Shown here piece after piece: positions 11,307 to 24,217 of a stretch of 64,000 nucleotides of DNA. Position numbers and translations under genes: made by a program. Position 1 is the first letter of the stretch, and each line of letters begins with the position of its first letter. A model generated the notes under the pieces. It saw only the letters and a list, made by a program, of their open reading frames with translations. It was not told the DNA's origin and ran no database searches. The DNA is taken from positions 124,001-188,000 of the forward strand of contig JAURVB010003517.1 in NCBI GenBank assembly GCA_033002965.1, written 5' to 3'. The DNA is from Piper betle. Its lineage: Eukaryota > Streptophyta > Magnoliopsida > Piperales > Piperaceae.

Positions 11307-12825
11307 CTTGATTGGCCAATAACCCACTTGCTATCATTTTTATTCATCAGAGCTCATATAAATTGAATGTGGAAATCTTCACCTCAAAACTACTATGATT
11401 ATAAACTAATTACAACTATAATTGATGCCAAGAGAAACCCCTCTCAAATACACGAATGAAATTGCTCCCCATACACAAATAAAACTACTTTTATTGAGTG
11501 GCACTACTCCCTATATATGAGAGTAAACCTACTCATTGAATAAAACTACTCCCCGACAAATGAGTAAAACTACTCATTGAATAAAACTATTCATGGACAA
11601 ATGAGTAAAACTACTCACCGAGAAAGAGTAAAACCACTCCCTATAGTGCCTTCACACCCCAACAAATGAGTAAAACTACTCCCCGACAAAGAGTAAAACC
11701 ACTCCCTATAGTGCCTTCACAAGAAGGAACACCCCCTCACGTCTCCCCAAAAGGATAGCACTCTGAAAGAGTCTTTCGAAAGGAGCAAGACACATAACAC
11801 AAGTATCCAAGGACATTTATGGACAAGGGATATGAAACACCACACTCAAGATATGACCATCTGCTTGAAAATGAAAGTCAATTCCAAATACTTCTTTAAA
11901 ACTTTTACCAATGAGTCTTTTCATCTTTTATAATTTTCCTCGAATTCTTCAAACCACTTCACCTAACTCCATGCCTGTGAGATTTCCTATGTGGAAGTAT
12001 ACTTTCTCATGGGAGAGAATAACTCCAACCACCTAGAAAATCTTCCATTTTGCACGGTTGTTGAACACCATCAAACTTGGTGCATCATTGTTGACTACTT
12101 GCCAACCACCATCACTTGATCACTTGAGGAGGAGAATCTCTCAACAAATCTCCCTTCCCGACTCACGTGGAATGCTCTATATCCTCTGATTGGAACGCCG
12201 ACAAAATGCCAACAATCTTGAACGAACCGAGCTTTGATATTACTTGTTAGGGCTAACAACCCACTTGTTGAGATTTTCAATCATGAAATAAAGCACCTAC
12301 AAATTTCACATGGAAATTTCTACTGAAAATGCTATGATTATAAGCTAATTACAACTATAAGTGATATCGAAAGAAACCCCTCCCAAATAAATGAGCAAAC
12401 CCACTCATCATACATGAGTAAAATTATTACTAATGAGTGAACCACTCCCCATACATGAGTAAACCTACTCCCTGAGTAAAATACTCCATAATAAATGAGC
12501 GAATCCACTCCCTCTGGTGCCTTTACAAGGGAGAACACACCCTTCACGTTTCCCCTAAAGGAAAGTACTCCGGTGAAATCTCCCCAAAAGAAAAACACAT
12601 GTAACACAAATATTTAACCACATATTTATGAATAAGGGATACAAATCATATTTGAGATATGACTAATCTTTTGAAAATGAAGAGCCAACTCCAAATTTTC
12701 ATTAATGAGTCTTCATCTTCCACAATTCTTTTCGAATTTATCAAATTTTTTGTCTTAACTCCATATCTATATCTATACGACTTCCAATGTGGTCCTATGT
12801 TTTTTCATAGGAGGGAATAACTTAA
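11307..12825 (-). mobile_element. Short two-LTR element without coding capacity (TRIM/LARD-like)
   Basis: Two diverged direct repeats, about 11307-12025 and 12247-12825, share the same order of landmarks: an aacccacttg start, ctatgattataa, agaaacccct, tandem gagtaaaactactc blocks, a caca-rich part, gagatatga, gagtctt, and a gaataactc end. Between them are only about 220 bases. A primer-binding-site-like string (reverse complement agtaatatcaaagctcgg, resembling TGGTATCAGAGC) sits at about 12229-12246, directly against the right repeat, so the element reads right to left. Repeat ends are approximate because the copies are diverged. A tandem segmental duplication is the alternative, but the primer-site position favours a retroelement. 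Confidence 0.6.
11480..11715. repeat. Degenerate tandem repeat of aaatgagtaaaactactc units
   Basis: At least six imperfect copies of a 30-40-base unit built on gagtaaaactactcc lie in the left LTR of the short element. A shorter, more diverged set is at about 12395-12510 in the right LTR. The longer unit ending ccctatagtgccttcaca occurs twice (about 11626-11656 and 11690-11720). Confidence 0.8.
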
Positions 12826-13199
12826 AAGTATTCTTTATTCATTTCCAACTAATCTTTGATCACATCCATGTACTGTAATTTTATATACATTTTATTTCCA
12901 TGAACAATCACATCATTCATATAAATTGTACGAGCCTATATAAAAGATCATGGTCGTAGAATTCTTCATGAACAAAATAACTAATCCTTTTCCATTCTAG
13001 TGATTGACTTCTTCATTATAAACAATTGATAATAAATTGATAATTAGCCTGTTTTATTTATGAGGCAATTTTTTAAAATATAATAATATAGATTCTTCTA
13101 AAGGAGAGCATAATTACTACTTAATCACCTATGATGCTTTCTTACAACTCAACGTTTTCATACATTGGCCTCACATTATGCTATTGATTCCTACAATCA

Positions 13200-13911
13200 T
13201 CTCAGTCATCAGAGAAATCCAAAACTTGAAGACATTTGATGGAATTAAATTGAAGAGATAGAAGGCCGAAGCACTCAACAAAATTGATTTCAAGAGATGA
13301 AGGCTAAGATACCCATGGGCTAGATGAAGAGTAGCTAGAAGTCGTTGACGATGAGACAATTGTACCAGCAAAGCAAAGGAAGAAATGAGAGTGAGCTTAT
13401 CACACATGCAAAAGTCTCTTGCTTGATTGACTTTCAGATGAATGATTGATATCTACCAACCAACTATCAATATCACAAAGGAACTCGGAGGCACCAAACA
13501 TAAATTTGTTGATTTGCATCAATTTTTTGAGGGGCTCATTCAAGACAATATTTTTATGGTTTCAAAAAGGTTGATGGTCTGTTTATTTTATTTAATCAAT
13601 ATTATGTTCAAATTCTTATGCATACAATTGTTGTCAATGGTACCAATATTAATGATTCATTCCAATTTTCAACAATCACCGCTAAGTTATCTAATTCTTG
13701 GAAGGGCTATTGGAAAGAATTAAAATTGAAATGGATAAGAAATGCCACGAATTTTTATGATCTTTTTTCTTATCTTCATATTAAAGAGAATTCTCATATA
13801 CTTGATAGTAAGGAAGAGGAGAAGATAAAAGAGAAAGTAGCAAAGATACTTGCTATAAAAGGCAAATTTGACCACAATAAGAATTTGACTTACAATGGGG
13901 GCTCAAATTAA
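13200..13911 (+). pseudogene. Ty1/copia gag fragment, decayed
   Basis: Plus-strand frames carry a broken N-terminal gag-like string (KTFDGIKLKR, near 13230-13255) and then, at about 13660-13830, ITAKLSNSWKGYWKELK and FSYLHIKENSHILDSKEEE. These resemble the copia gag (UBN2) pattern of LPPSW followed by HLRIEE. Stops and frame changes separate the pieces. No zinc knuckle, protease or LTR was found nearby. Confidence 0.5.
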
Positions 13912-14059
13912 GGAGCCAAGACTATTGCTTCCAAGGGAACTTGATAAATGTAGGATCTTGTTAATGAAGAATGATAGATTAGGCGGAAGCTATAACACTC
14001 GAACTGGATTAGAACTATTACAATCAAGTCGAATTATGTCTAAATTGATTAATATGAAA

Positions 14060-14620
14060 AAACTCGAACATTAAATAAACCAAAATAACCCTCTTAACAT
14101 CTTGAGAAAAGAAGACAACGCTGATGCATTACCAACACATAATAGGAATGGATGCCTACAACAACCTAATAAGGCACTACGTGCAATAACATGACATGAA
14201 AACCCGAAACTGGGTGTCTTGTCTAGCGACTTGATGTCATGTCTTATCTTCAAAAACAAAACTAGTGAGGGCATACATATCAAATACAACAAATAAAATA
14301 CATATAAACACATCAAATACAGACTAAACCACAAAAAGAAAAATGGTGGCGTGCTTAGCAAAAGCATGTGTAGCAACTATCTGTCCTCCCATCAATTTCA
14401 ACCTAACACATAAGAACATTGCACTTACATATATAATAGAAAAAAATGTCATAAACGAGTGTCACTGGTCCAGAAAATAGTTAATAAAAACTGGCAAGTA
14501 AAAGATGATTTTCATGTGGAAGGAAAACCAATATATGTCTCTGTGGGGACGCTCAAAAGACATCTATTAAGGAGCCAATAAGATATAGACAAGATAGCAT
14601 CCTGAATTGGAAAAAATACA
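14060..14620 (-). repeat. Fragment of the same gypsy LTR family as 15307-18014
   Basis: The stretch 14420-14500 (tacatatataatag, aacgagtgtcactggtccag) parallels 15920-15990 (tacataaataatag, aacgagtgttattggtccag). The same signature appears in reverse in the LTR at 41217-45599. A tgtaacaacc LTR-end-like string occurs at 14622. Boundaries are approximate. Confidence 0.45.
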
Positions 14621-14621
14621 T

Positions 14622-15306
14622 TGTAACAACCTCGAAAAGCATACTTACGGATTTGATGGAGACCGCAGTCGTTACTTATGTGGCTTGCATAAATGTAACA
14701 TATAAAGGATTAACAATAAAAGCAAAGCAGAATTAAAATAAAAATTATTTGTTATCATAATCTTTGAGAATATAAGCATATAAATGAAAACCATAACTAT
14801 AGGTGTTCAACTTACTTGAGTTTATATACTCAACAATGTTTCTAGTTTATTAAACAAAAACATAAAAGGAAATCATCGACTTGTAGGTTGAGTATAGTCT
14901 CCTAGGTTGAGTATAGTTTATTAAACAAAAACATAAAAGGAAATCATCGACTCATGTATCAATAAATAATTAATAAATAAAAATAAATAATGCACTACTC
15001 ATGAATGATAATAATGATACAAATGATGTTACATACATATGCGACTAAATACGAGTACATAAAAATATTTAAATGAATAAGTAAGTAGATAAATAAACAA
15101 ATACATAATAATGATAATGACTTATCATGCGTAACAATAATATAAAAAGTAACTATGTAAGCTTGCAACTAAACACGAATAATAACACATGGATTAGTAA
15201 ATGAATAAACAAATAACATACAAATAAACGAATAATAAATAGATAAATAAATAAAAATAACTAATGAACATGAATCATAATAATAAGTGAATATACCAAC
15301 AAATAA
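14622..15306. other. AT-rich repeat debris, no gene recognised
   Basis: Dominated by aataaataaa, ataataat and gaataa simple-sequence texture. A local duplication of taaacaaaaacataaaagg (14851 and 14922, period 71) is visible. It is probably the interior of an old LTR. Confidence 0.5.
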
Positions 15307-18014
15307 TGTAACACCCCATTTCCGGTTTACCTGTGAACCGACTCAGAAATGTCACCGGCGACCGAACCATTTGCTAATCTACTAGATTCGGTTAAGCTGA
15401 CCTAGATCTACCCTCGACGTCTTAAAATGGTAGTGCAAGTATGTAATGCATTGATGGGATGCTTGGGTTTTAACGTGGCTTTACATGCATGCCATGATAT
15501 GCCATCATGCACAAACAGAACAATCGTAAAAACAAGTTGGAAGATAAATAATATGTTTAAAACAAAATGAATAGAGTCTCCCCTAAAAGTGAAATAGGGG
15601 GCCAACCTATCCACGACAACAATAAATATTCATATTGATATAATTCCAAAACATGACATTATCATTTCCATTCTAATCTTTTTCACTTTTTGCCTCATTC
15701 AAGCCGAGTCTAAACTCCAAGGCTCCTTGTTCACTTTCATTCTAGTTTCATTTCACAGGAAAATTGTTCATAGCATTTCACATAATAATCTTAAACAAAC
15801 TCATCATTCACACAACTCATAAATCATCATTACCATCCATTACGTTTGGCAGGTACATGTGTGCAATGCATTTTCTACTCCTCTGCGGTCTTGACAACGC
15901 TCAGTCCTCGAGATTCTCACCTACATAAATAATAGAAAATCGTCAATAACGAGTGTTATTGGTCCAGAAATAGCTAGTAACAAACTGACACAGGAGGGCT
16001 GACCCTCCTATTAAAGTAAAACATTCATAACTTCCACTATAACTCTCATAAGGGCACTAATTAGGAGTCGTCGGCCTTGGCTCGTCAGCATCCCCTTTCT
16101 ATCTCATTCTCATGACTTGGCATTTTCATATATCCCTTACGCGGCAAATTCATTCTTTTCTCTTCCGCCGTCAACATCCTCCGTATTACTGACATGCCAT
16201 GCATAGCAGTACCCGTAAACCTCCACACTACTCTGGGTTTAAAGAACTCAAAGGTGGAGTTATCAGGATCCCTCGGGAATGGAACAACCCGCACACCAAT
16301 CCATAGCCTGCTATCAACTGGCACATACCCGCTCGTGTAGCACAGTTGTCGGTATTTCCAGCTTTGACTGGTGGGATATAACAAATCCGTAGAGTGAGAT
16401 AGAATAAATCATGTAGGCATGCACCCGCGTAGAGTGAGATATAATAAATCCACCACTCGACATGTTCGCTTACCGATAAAAACATAACACGATGGAATAT
16501 ATAGATACAACCAGAAGTGAGTCTTAACGGACCTGGTAGAAGCTGCAAGTGTGTCCACGCGTCTAGGCGGCAAGTTCCTACTCCGTACCTACACATCAAA
16601 ACTAAATACTAACGCCCGCTCATGAAGCATTCACACATCCTATAGCATACTCACATCAACCATGCAACAATCAACACACATCAATGATAATTAGTATAAG
16701 TTTTCCTACTGTACATTGCATGAGATTACAGTACTTATTTACTCAACCTAATTAATTCTTGAGCATTCGTTTTAATATCACACAGTCACACATCTTCATA
16801 TTTTTATTAATATAAAAAATATTTAGCACATCAATCACTCAATCCTATCATCCTAGTATGTTGTGTTAATGATCATTACTTTTAAATAATTAAATTAAAA
16901 TAAATTATACCTTGCTCGTCGTCGGCAATCTACGACGGCTAATGTATCATTGCGCTTTTCAGATCTTGAATTCGGTGCTTGACAGCATCCAAAGTTTGAT
17001 TAGGTTCGACTAGATGAGTTCGGTGGAAGATCTGACGAATTCCAGCTAATCCGATTTTTCGGCGGGTTCTGGTGGTTTTCCGGCGGGTTCCAGTGGTTTT
17101 CCAGCGACAGTTACTTGTGGCAGGTACTAGTGGGATAGTGGTGGTATGGGGTATTGTTGGCACCGGCTCGGCGAGCTCAATGCGTCTACGATGTAGATGA
17201 GGTTGGCAGAAGTGGCAATTCGACGAAAAAAGGGCAAACAGGGGTGTCATCGGTGGGGAGTGGAGATCCGGCTATTGTGGGCGGCGTTGGGCTCCGCTCT
17301 AGTCAGGGAAGGTCGTAGGAGGGTCCAAGACTAGAGGTGACCATGGGATGCCAGCGGGATCGGCGACATGAGCGTGGCGCTAGGCCACTGTGATCCGGCA
17401 TCGTGAAGGCCTGATGGCGGCTAGGGCTGCTCGAGGTGGCACAATGACGGCGCAGCGGTGCTTGGCGGCATCGATCGGCGGGTTTTGGGGGTGAAGAAGA
17501 GAAGTGTCAGGTGGGGGGGGGGGGGAGGGGGGCTTGGGGGAGAAGTTGGTGTTGGGGTGTTCGGTGGCAAACTCATAAATAAAACTTGACTCTACGTTGA
17601 CTTGAGTAAAATAATAACTAACACGTAATAAATCCTAAAAATTCTAGAAAAATATAGGGGAAAATCCCATAAAATATATTACACACCATAATACCATAAT
17701 GACATGTTCTATAACTAATGGCCCTCCCAAACTACCCTATAATGTGTCCTAATGTGTTATTTGGCCTAAAAATATTTCTACGATCAAATACAAAAATATA
17801 TATATACTACATACTTTTATATATTTTAATAACTCATTTCTCACTATTTTTCTGATGTTATCATCATATATTTAGGTACACCTGACCCTCATCCCTCATA
17901 ACTCATGGCTAGCCTTGACTCAGTATGCGGTTCATGAAACTGACTTGCTCAAAGTGATAGTTGAACCGACTAGTTTTGTAATGTAAAACTTTAACTCGAG
18001 TCATGGGTTTTACA
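15307..18014 (-). mobile_element. 3' LTR of a Ty3/gypsy-type element (2.7 kb)
   Basis: On the minus strand the unit begins TGTAAAACCCATGACTCGAG (18014 leftward) and ends GGGGTGTTACA (15307). Directly upstream in that strand, at about 18015-18050, is ttgtggacaaaatttttcta, a degraded version of the pol end and polypurine region that precedes 3' LTRs in plant gypsy elements. It shares start, end, an agtctcccctaaaagtg block and a GC-rich central block (about 16920-17540) with the LTRs of the element at 41217-56306. No target-site duplication matches on the two sides, as expected if internal sequence lies to the right. All open frames inside are chance. Confidence 0.75.
17513..17530. repeat. Poly(G) tract
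   Basis: A nearly uninterrupted G run of about 14, followed by more G-rich sequence, in the GC-rich block of the LTR. It may be a polymorphic or error-prone site. Confidence 0.85.
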
Positions 18015-21000
18015 ACCAGCCTTAGAAAAATTTTGTCCACAAAATTTTTACCAAGGAAGTTTCAAACTCATCCATAATCTAAAGAAAAAATAATCTCTAG
18101 TAAAGTCCCTGGTTCTAAAGCTGGTTGCTCAAATATCTCCCGGTATCGAGGAAGGGCACATCCAATGGAGGTATAGGTGGAAATCCTTTGTCCAAAAGAG
18201 GAGAGCCAAGTGAATTCCAAAGAAATCAAGGACCGAGATATCTAAACTTTCATTTAAAGGAATGTGTTTAGTTGATGATCAGTTAATCATTCAGCGACCG
18301 AACAAATTGTATAAGTTGAATTGGTTAAAATCCCTAACCCCAACCAAAGTCACAATGACCGAATGTTGCCATTGATGAAGTCGTTTTTGATTACTTTGTC
18401 ATTGACATTACTGAGCCTCTGCAACCAACCGTTGGCCAAACCACCTACCAGAGATGTCGTCTATCTCCTTCGGTTGGCCAATCATTCACCTCGATCAAAT
18501 GATTGGGGTTTTGTGCTTTTAGGTTGCTCCACTGCCGAATGTGTTCTGTTGCCGCTCATACCACCGTTCCTGAGGTCGTGAGGTCAATCTTGAGTCTCGT
18601 CGACCACTAGAGATCCGCCACCAAGTTGTGATTTGTTGTCTTTGCTAAGTTTAGGGGCCAACCACGTTTGGTTGACATTCGAGTGGGTGATCAGTAACCT
18701 AACCCAGTTGGAGTAGCTGAATTGCAGTAAGCTCAAATGGCATTTGCTTGGCTTTTGCTACCCTTGCTAGTCCTCATGGTTAGGAGCTTTGGAGTGAGGC
18801 CTTTCGGTAGGTCCAATAGGGGTGTGGACACTCCAAGGGAGCCGAGTGCCTGACACACTTTCAACTGGAATAAGAAGTTGACGAAAGGAGATTTTGACAA
18901 GAAGGTTGTGGTCTATGAGAATCTCATTCATGTGAAAGATCTCAACAACTACATTGATGGTTTCCTTAGCTTGTACAAACTAAAAGTTGGGAAATTACAT
19001 TCATGACCACCCCGGAGACCAAGGTTGCTTAATTTTTAATTTAATAGATTTTAAATTATGGGTATATTTGTTTCCTGAGACAAATCAAATGGATGTACTT
19101 AGCATTTTCATCAGAGATAAAATTTTGTTTTGTATGTGAACATGATTAATTCATAAAAAAAATTTGATTATACTCTGTGTGAATTAGAAGATTATCTCTA
19201 AGTTGAAAGAAGTTAGAAAAGGCAATCGGTTGAGGCGAATTTGACTAGTTGGATAAACGGTCAAGGAAATAGCTTAATCAAACAAGTGGATGCGGTCAAA
19301 AGCCCACCAACTCCTAAGATCAAGTTTTTTCCATGTTGTACTATTTTCATTCAAGTTAACATGACTCTTATAATGGTTATTGGAATTATTTAACTAGTTA
19401 CAGTGTTGAAAAAGATTACCTGATTAGTCTGCAAGGGCCGAACCAGGCAGTTTTGGCTGCATATTGTTAAACAGGTAGACTTTTGTGACCCTTTATGGTT
19501 TTGGTTGAGGGTAGAACGTGGCTAGCTAATTTCCTATATTTTTTTGAGGCTTGTAGGGAGACTAAGGAAAGGGGAGAATTAGGGGTGGAGTGTATAAGCT
19601 CTCATTGAGAGAAACCGTCCTATTTTCATTTCTACGAAGCCTAGGAGTGGCCCTCTCTCTTTGTGAACGTGGTGATCCTCCTTCTTCCTTATTCCTTAGC
19701 TGGATTTTCATTCTTCTTGCTGGTTAGAAGGGTTCTACGGCATAACATATCAAAAGTAACCTAAAAAGAGGCTAGTAATACAACTTCAACATAGTTATGC
19801 ATCATCCTCATACTCATATTGTTCATTGTGTGCTCTTGTTATGAATATATGTATTCATTGAAAAACTATGTTTATATGATTGTTTGATGCATGTGCACCA
19901 TTATTGGGATCACGAATTCAATTTGGGTGAAGACGATATAGGGTTCAACAACATAGAATCAAAGTTTTTGTTTGATGTTTGTGTTGTTTCGATAAAAGTT
20001 GATTTTAAAGAATAAAGATACGGTGAAATGAATCAATAACCTATCTTTTTTATCAAAGAATTGTTTTAAAATATAAGTGATGATGTAAAAAGAGAGTGTA
20101 TAAAGTTTTATTCCATTATGAGATGAGTTGGTATGTTTTTGCTAAAAATCTAATTAAATTATGAAAGATTATACCTTCATTGAGAGCTTTAATAGTAACA
20201 TGAGATCCCCCAAATTGAAAATCATTTTAAAGCGATGTCATATAATATGTTAAGAGGCTATGGATAAAATTGCATAAAATTTAGACATAGTTTAGGCCTC
20301 GAACGAATGTTCTGAAGTCGGATTGTACCGAACAAAAATGCTCAACTGCCTTGAATAAGAGTGCCTAAGCACCCCGCATGCTGCAAACTTGCGTTTGTTA
20401 GCTGCATACAGAGAGCCCAAGCGCCCTGAATAGAGTACGTGAGCATCCTTGTTTTGGGAAAAAAATATCTATTTTTTATTCATGACTATTGTTTAGTGGT
20501 GATTAATACTTTATTGGGTTTGTTTAATGTTGTTAATGATACGATGGTGTGATTATATATGATGGATGAATAAATTATCATGTTTGGATGGTGAATGAAT
20601 ATTCATAGCATGTTATGAATACATATACATGTAGACTAATTCAGGTAGTGATGTGTAGTACTTGCTTCATTGCTCAGACTAGGAGGGTGTGTTGCTGAGA
20701 CATCTCGGAGTGTGGAAAGGCAACAAGTCAAATATGGTTAGACAGTATTAGGAAAGTTTTATGATTCCTTCAATGATTTTGCATGTCAAACTTATAAATC
20801 GAAGTGTGATTTAATGTTTTGGCATGCAAAAGAAACTTAATATGAATAAGTAAGATAACTAGTGAAATGGAGACTAAAACATGTTGGGTTTTTTATGCTT
20901 TCATAAATTGTTGAATCCAAGTAATGGCGGGGCCTAGACCTTAATTTTAGGCATCCATCCCAAGCCAATGCCAGAGTTGGGAAGCTATTGTACATGCCGC

Positions 21001-22620
21001 ACTTATGATCATTATATGGGGAGGTAAAATCTGCGTGGTGTGATTGGCCAGTCACACATATTTCAAGACTTTCGATGTAAACTCGAATAATTGCTGACAA
21101 GGATGAGTGGATGATAGATATAAAATATAACTTGATGAGTTAATCTTTTTCTATCCTTGTTTGTGAAAAGACTGAGTGTGGGAACTTATATCTGAAAATT
21201 AGACTATATTATGATATCAGTGATTTAACTTAAATGGTTGAGGAAATATAAGAGAACTTCTTTGCTGAATTAGTCTAAGCGAACAATTTATATTACTCGC
21301 AGGTAGTGGAGATTCTTGCCATACGACAGAATGTAGAAATCAACATTTAAAGTTTTTTATTATTTCTTTTATTTGCATTATTTGTTGGACATGCTTATAT
21401 TTATAGAAAAGATTGCATATAGTGGACTTCTTTGCTGATTTGGTATATTGGATTTAGATATATTATTTATGATCATGGACTTATTGTTAGTGTGGCAATT
21501 GACAATGATTGACGCATTTATATTTTATTATGCTATGTACTCATAGTACACCTCTATTATTTATTTATTATTGTAGTAATAGTATGGCCATTGGATTAGT
21601 ATTCATTTGAAAAGAGGTAGATCGTTACATTACCCTTCCTCAAATTAGGAAATTCTACACCTTGGTGAAGGTGAAAGAGGGATATTAGAAGACCAAAGTA
21701 GATAGGCAAGAGTTTCATCTTCGATCGGGGCACGTTGCACAACTCCATATCGTGCCGAATGATAGTAGCAAGACATACTTTGACAATGTATAACTAGAGC
21801 AATCCTTACCCGAGTTTTTGAAGAGGGAGGAACTTGATGGCATTGTCGTTAACACGGGAACTACCTCACAATCTTCACGAGGGCTGGAGATCTAACTAGG
21901 ATGGCACTGTGTTTTGGCAAGTGATTGGAATAAACATTTTTCCACGAGTTGGACATCATAGTGAACTCTCATCATATGTTGTCTACATCGTATGGAGGAT
22001 CCTCTATGGAAGAAGGATCAACTTGTCGTGCCACATCCTCAACCATATATGGAGATGTCGAAACCAAATGAGAAGTTGGCTACCTTATGGGAAACTCCTC
22101 ACAACCCCCTTCTTCCAAGCAAGACCAAATTTGAACCAAAGGATCACCTCCATCATCCCATACAAGATTGCGGACTTCAACTTAATCTACTACAAGTTAA
22201 AAAATACAAAATCTTGGATTCATTACGATGAATATTATTTTGAATGCATTTTTTCTTCAAAGTGGTAATTGTAATCAATAATTAGATGATTCAATAAAAT
22301 AGAAAAAAGAGGCAATTTATAATTAGATGGCTCTCCAAAGTAGAAAAAGAGTGATATGAGAGCTTGAAAAACCTTACCATTCCCAACTATTGGAAACTGC
22401 GATCTCATTGGTGCTCTTCATTGGCTCCATTTGAATAACCATAATTGCATCCCTAAATGAATGGACACTCTTATCCATTAGTGGTTGGACAAAAGGGCGC
22501 ATCAATAGTATTTGTGTCCCTTGAAGAAGGCATACAACTATTCACTAGTGATCAAAATGAAGGAGTTTATGTGGGACAAAGCTAATTACATGTTCAACAA
22601 AGGTGTTAGATCACCCTGAC
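18015..22620. other. Unresolved TE-derived DNA, probably gypsy internal and LTR remains
   Basis: No intact coding family is recognisable. The region right of the 3' LTR should be minus-strand internal sequence, but I could not read integrase or RT motifs. Between about 20280 and 21630 the texture (caagcgccctgaa, gagcatcc, and a cgttaca end near 21630) is like the LTR of another gypsy element. The open frames 21909-22268 and 21992-22231 overlap in different phases and resemble nothing I know. Confidence 0.4.
18860..19006 (+). other. Short coding-like stretch of unknown origin
   Basis: A 48-codon open frame beginning FNWNKKLTKGDFDKKVVVYE and containing LIHVKDLNNYIDGFLSLYK reads like a real charged/hydrophobic protein segment and ends at a TGA. 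It has no ATG at its start and no continuation upstream in frame. It could be a piece of a captured gene or of a TE protein; I do not recognise it. Confidence 0.25.
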
Positions 22621-23821
22621 ACTTAGACCCTTGCTTAAACCACAAGTGGAGAATTATGTGAAAATGATTTAATCACAAAAATATATAACAAAATAAGCTC
22701 AAGTAACAATATAGCAAGGCAATAACCAATATAAATGAACCCAAATGAGTGGTGGTGTGTTAATGCAAGAAATAGTCACTAAGCTGCTTTCTTTGGTGAA
22801 TTGATCAAACGTAAAATTATACTAAGTGGCATTGAACTTTATTCATTGAGCTCTCTTAAACGAATTTGTCAAATACAAGAGGGATAAGTTATTATCAAAT
22901 ACAAGGGAGATAAGTGAAGTGTGCTAAAATAAGTAAAAAAAGAAGGAATAAACACACAAAGAGAAGGAGAATATAGAAGAAACAACAATTATTAAAGAGG
23001 TTCTCAACTAGTACTCTTCTTTTCTATAATACTAAAACTTTGCTACAAATTGTATTTTTATTGTTAATCAAAGCCTAAGCATGGATTAATTGTAAGTTAT
23101 TAATCACATTATGGGTATATTTGGGTAGATGGGAGAATAGATATATGATGTTGGTGGAGAATAATGCGGTCCTACAATATTTTAGTTCCCGTAACTTAGA
23201 ACGATGACCTCTGTTGGAAACCTTAGATTTGGAATTTTTCTCTGAAGTTTAACAGTAGATTCATCTAGATGTCTAGTCTAAACTACTAAAATTCATCTCA
23301 TTTGGACACTATTTAAGGGTGAACTTTAATTAACATGTAGAGCCTCTCATTGCAGTTTCTTGTTAAACCAGGTTTTGTACTAAATTAGGTGAATTCATTA
23401 ACACACTTACATATTGGATTTGTCCATCAAATTTTCTAGAAATCATTACTGAAATGTGGAGGTCAGGTGTGAAAAGTTTCAGCTAGCTTAGAGTCTATTT
23501 AGGGGATGAACCAACTATGAAATTCCTAGGGTGCAGAACTATTAGGTTGCAGATTAGATTTAAATAAATTAATTGATGAGGCAAATAGAGGTAATTCCAC
23601 TTAAAAATTTTCACAAACATTAATCCCAGTGGTTACTATCATATACTAAAATTTCATAACATGTGGACTCCATTTAGACACAACAGAATTTAGTAGCTTG
23701 AAGTATGCGGGACTATTTCAAGAGTTCCAGATTGTTAAGCTTTTTTGGTCATTTTAGTTCAAGATCTAGATCGAGGAGTCTCAACATGAAATCCTATACA
23801 AATGTTAATCTGGGTGTCTAG
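22621..23821. other. AT-rich repeat-like DNA, no gene recognised
   Basis: No coding family is seen. The texture (attcatctcatttggac, cagtttcttgttaaacc and similar) continues after the TRIM at 24473-25137 and after the hAT element at 29872-30150. All three pieces were therefore probably one older LTR-like block into which the TRIM and the hAT element inserted. Confidence 0.45.
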
Positions 23822-24063
23822 TGTTGGGCCCTTAATTAAGCTCTGATACCACTTGCTAGACCCTTTGGGCCCACACCTAAGCTCCGAAACCACTGTTGGA
23901 CCCTTCGGGCCCCCAAAAGGGACATTAAACTACCAAAGGAAACTCGCAATAGGTGTTACGAGGCTCTCTTAATCCAAAAATTAACTTAAGGAATAAGGAT
24001 TTCCCATTAGCCTATATACAAGTCACCAATAACCTTTACGACCGATGTGAGACAAACCCAACA
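23822..24063 (-). repeat. TRIM 3' LTR
   Basis: Direct repeat of 24218-24467 with the order tgttgggccc, agctctgataccact, gaccctttgggcccac, gctccgaaaccac, ccaaaagggac, accgatgtgagacaaaccc. Adjacent to the polypurine tract. Confidence 0.9.
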
Positions 24064-24217
24064 ACTCCCCTTCACACATCGGGCGTGGCCCGAAACCATC
24101 ATCGTCTAATAACACTCCCCTTAAATCAGACAGCACCCACCATCAGGTGGAACCCATGAAGGAAACAATAACAATCGGCATAGGCAAACCTGGTTCGAAC
24201 TTGGCTCTGATACCACT

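Noticed and set aside
16085..16599. Minus-strand open frames of about 100-120 codons
   Set aside because: Lie inside an LTR, overlap in different phases and resemble no protein.
15307..18014. Solo LTR with target-site duplication
   Set aside because: Flanks aataa and accag do not match, and a polypurine-like pol end lies next to it, so it is better called a 3' LTR.
21909..22268. 119-codon plus-strand open frame
   Set aside because: Overlaps another frame of similar quality; no known domain; surrounded by TE debris. Left as undefined.
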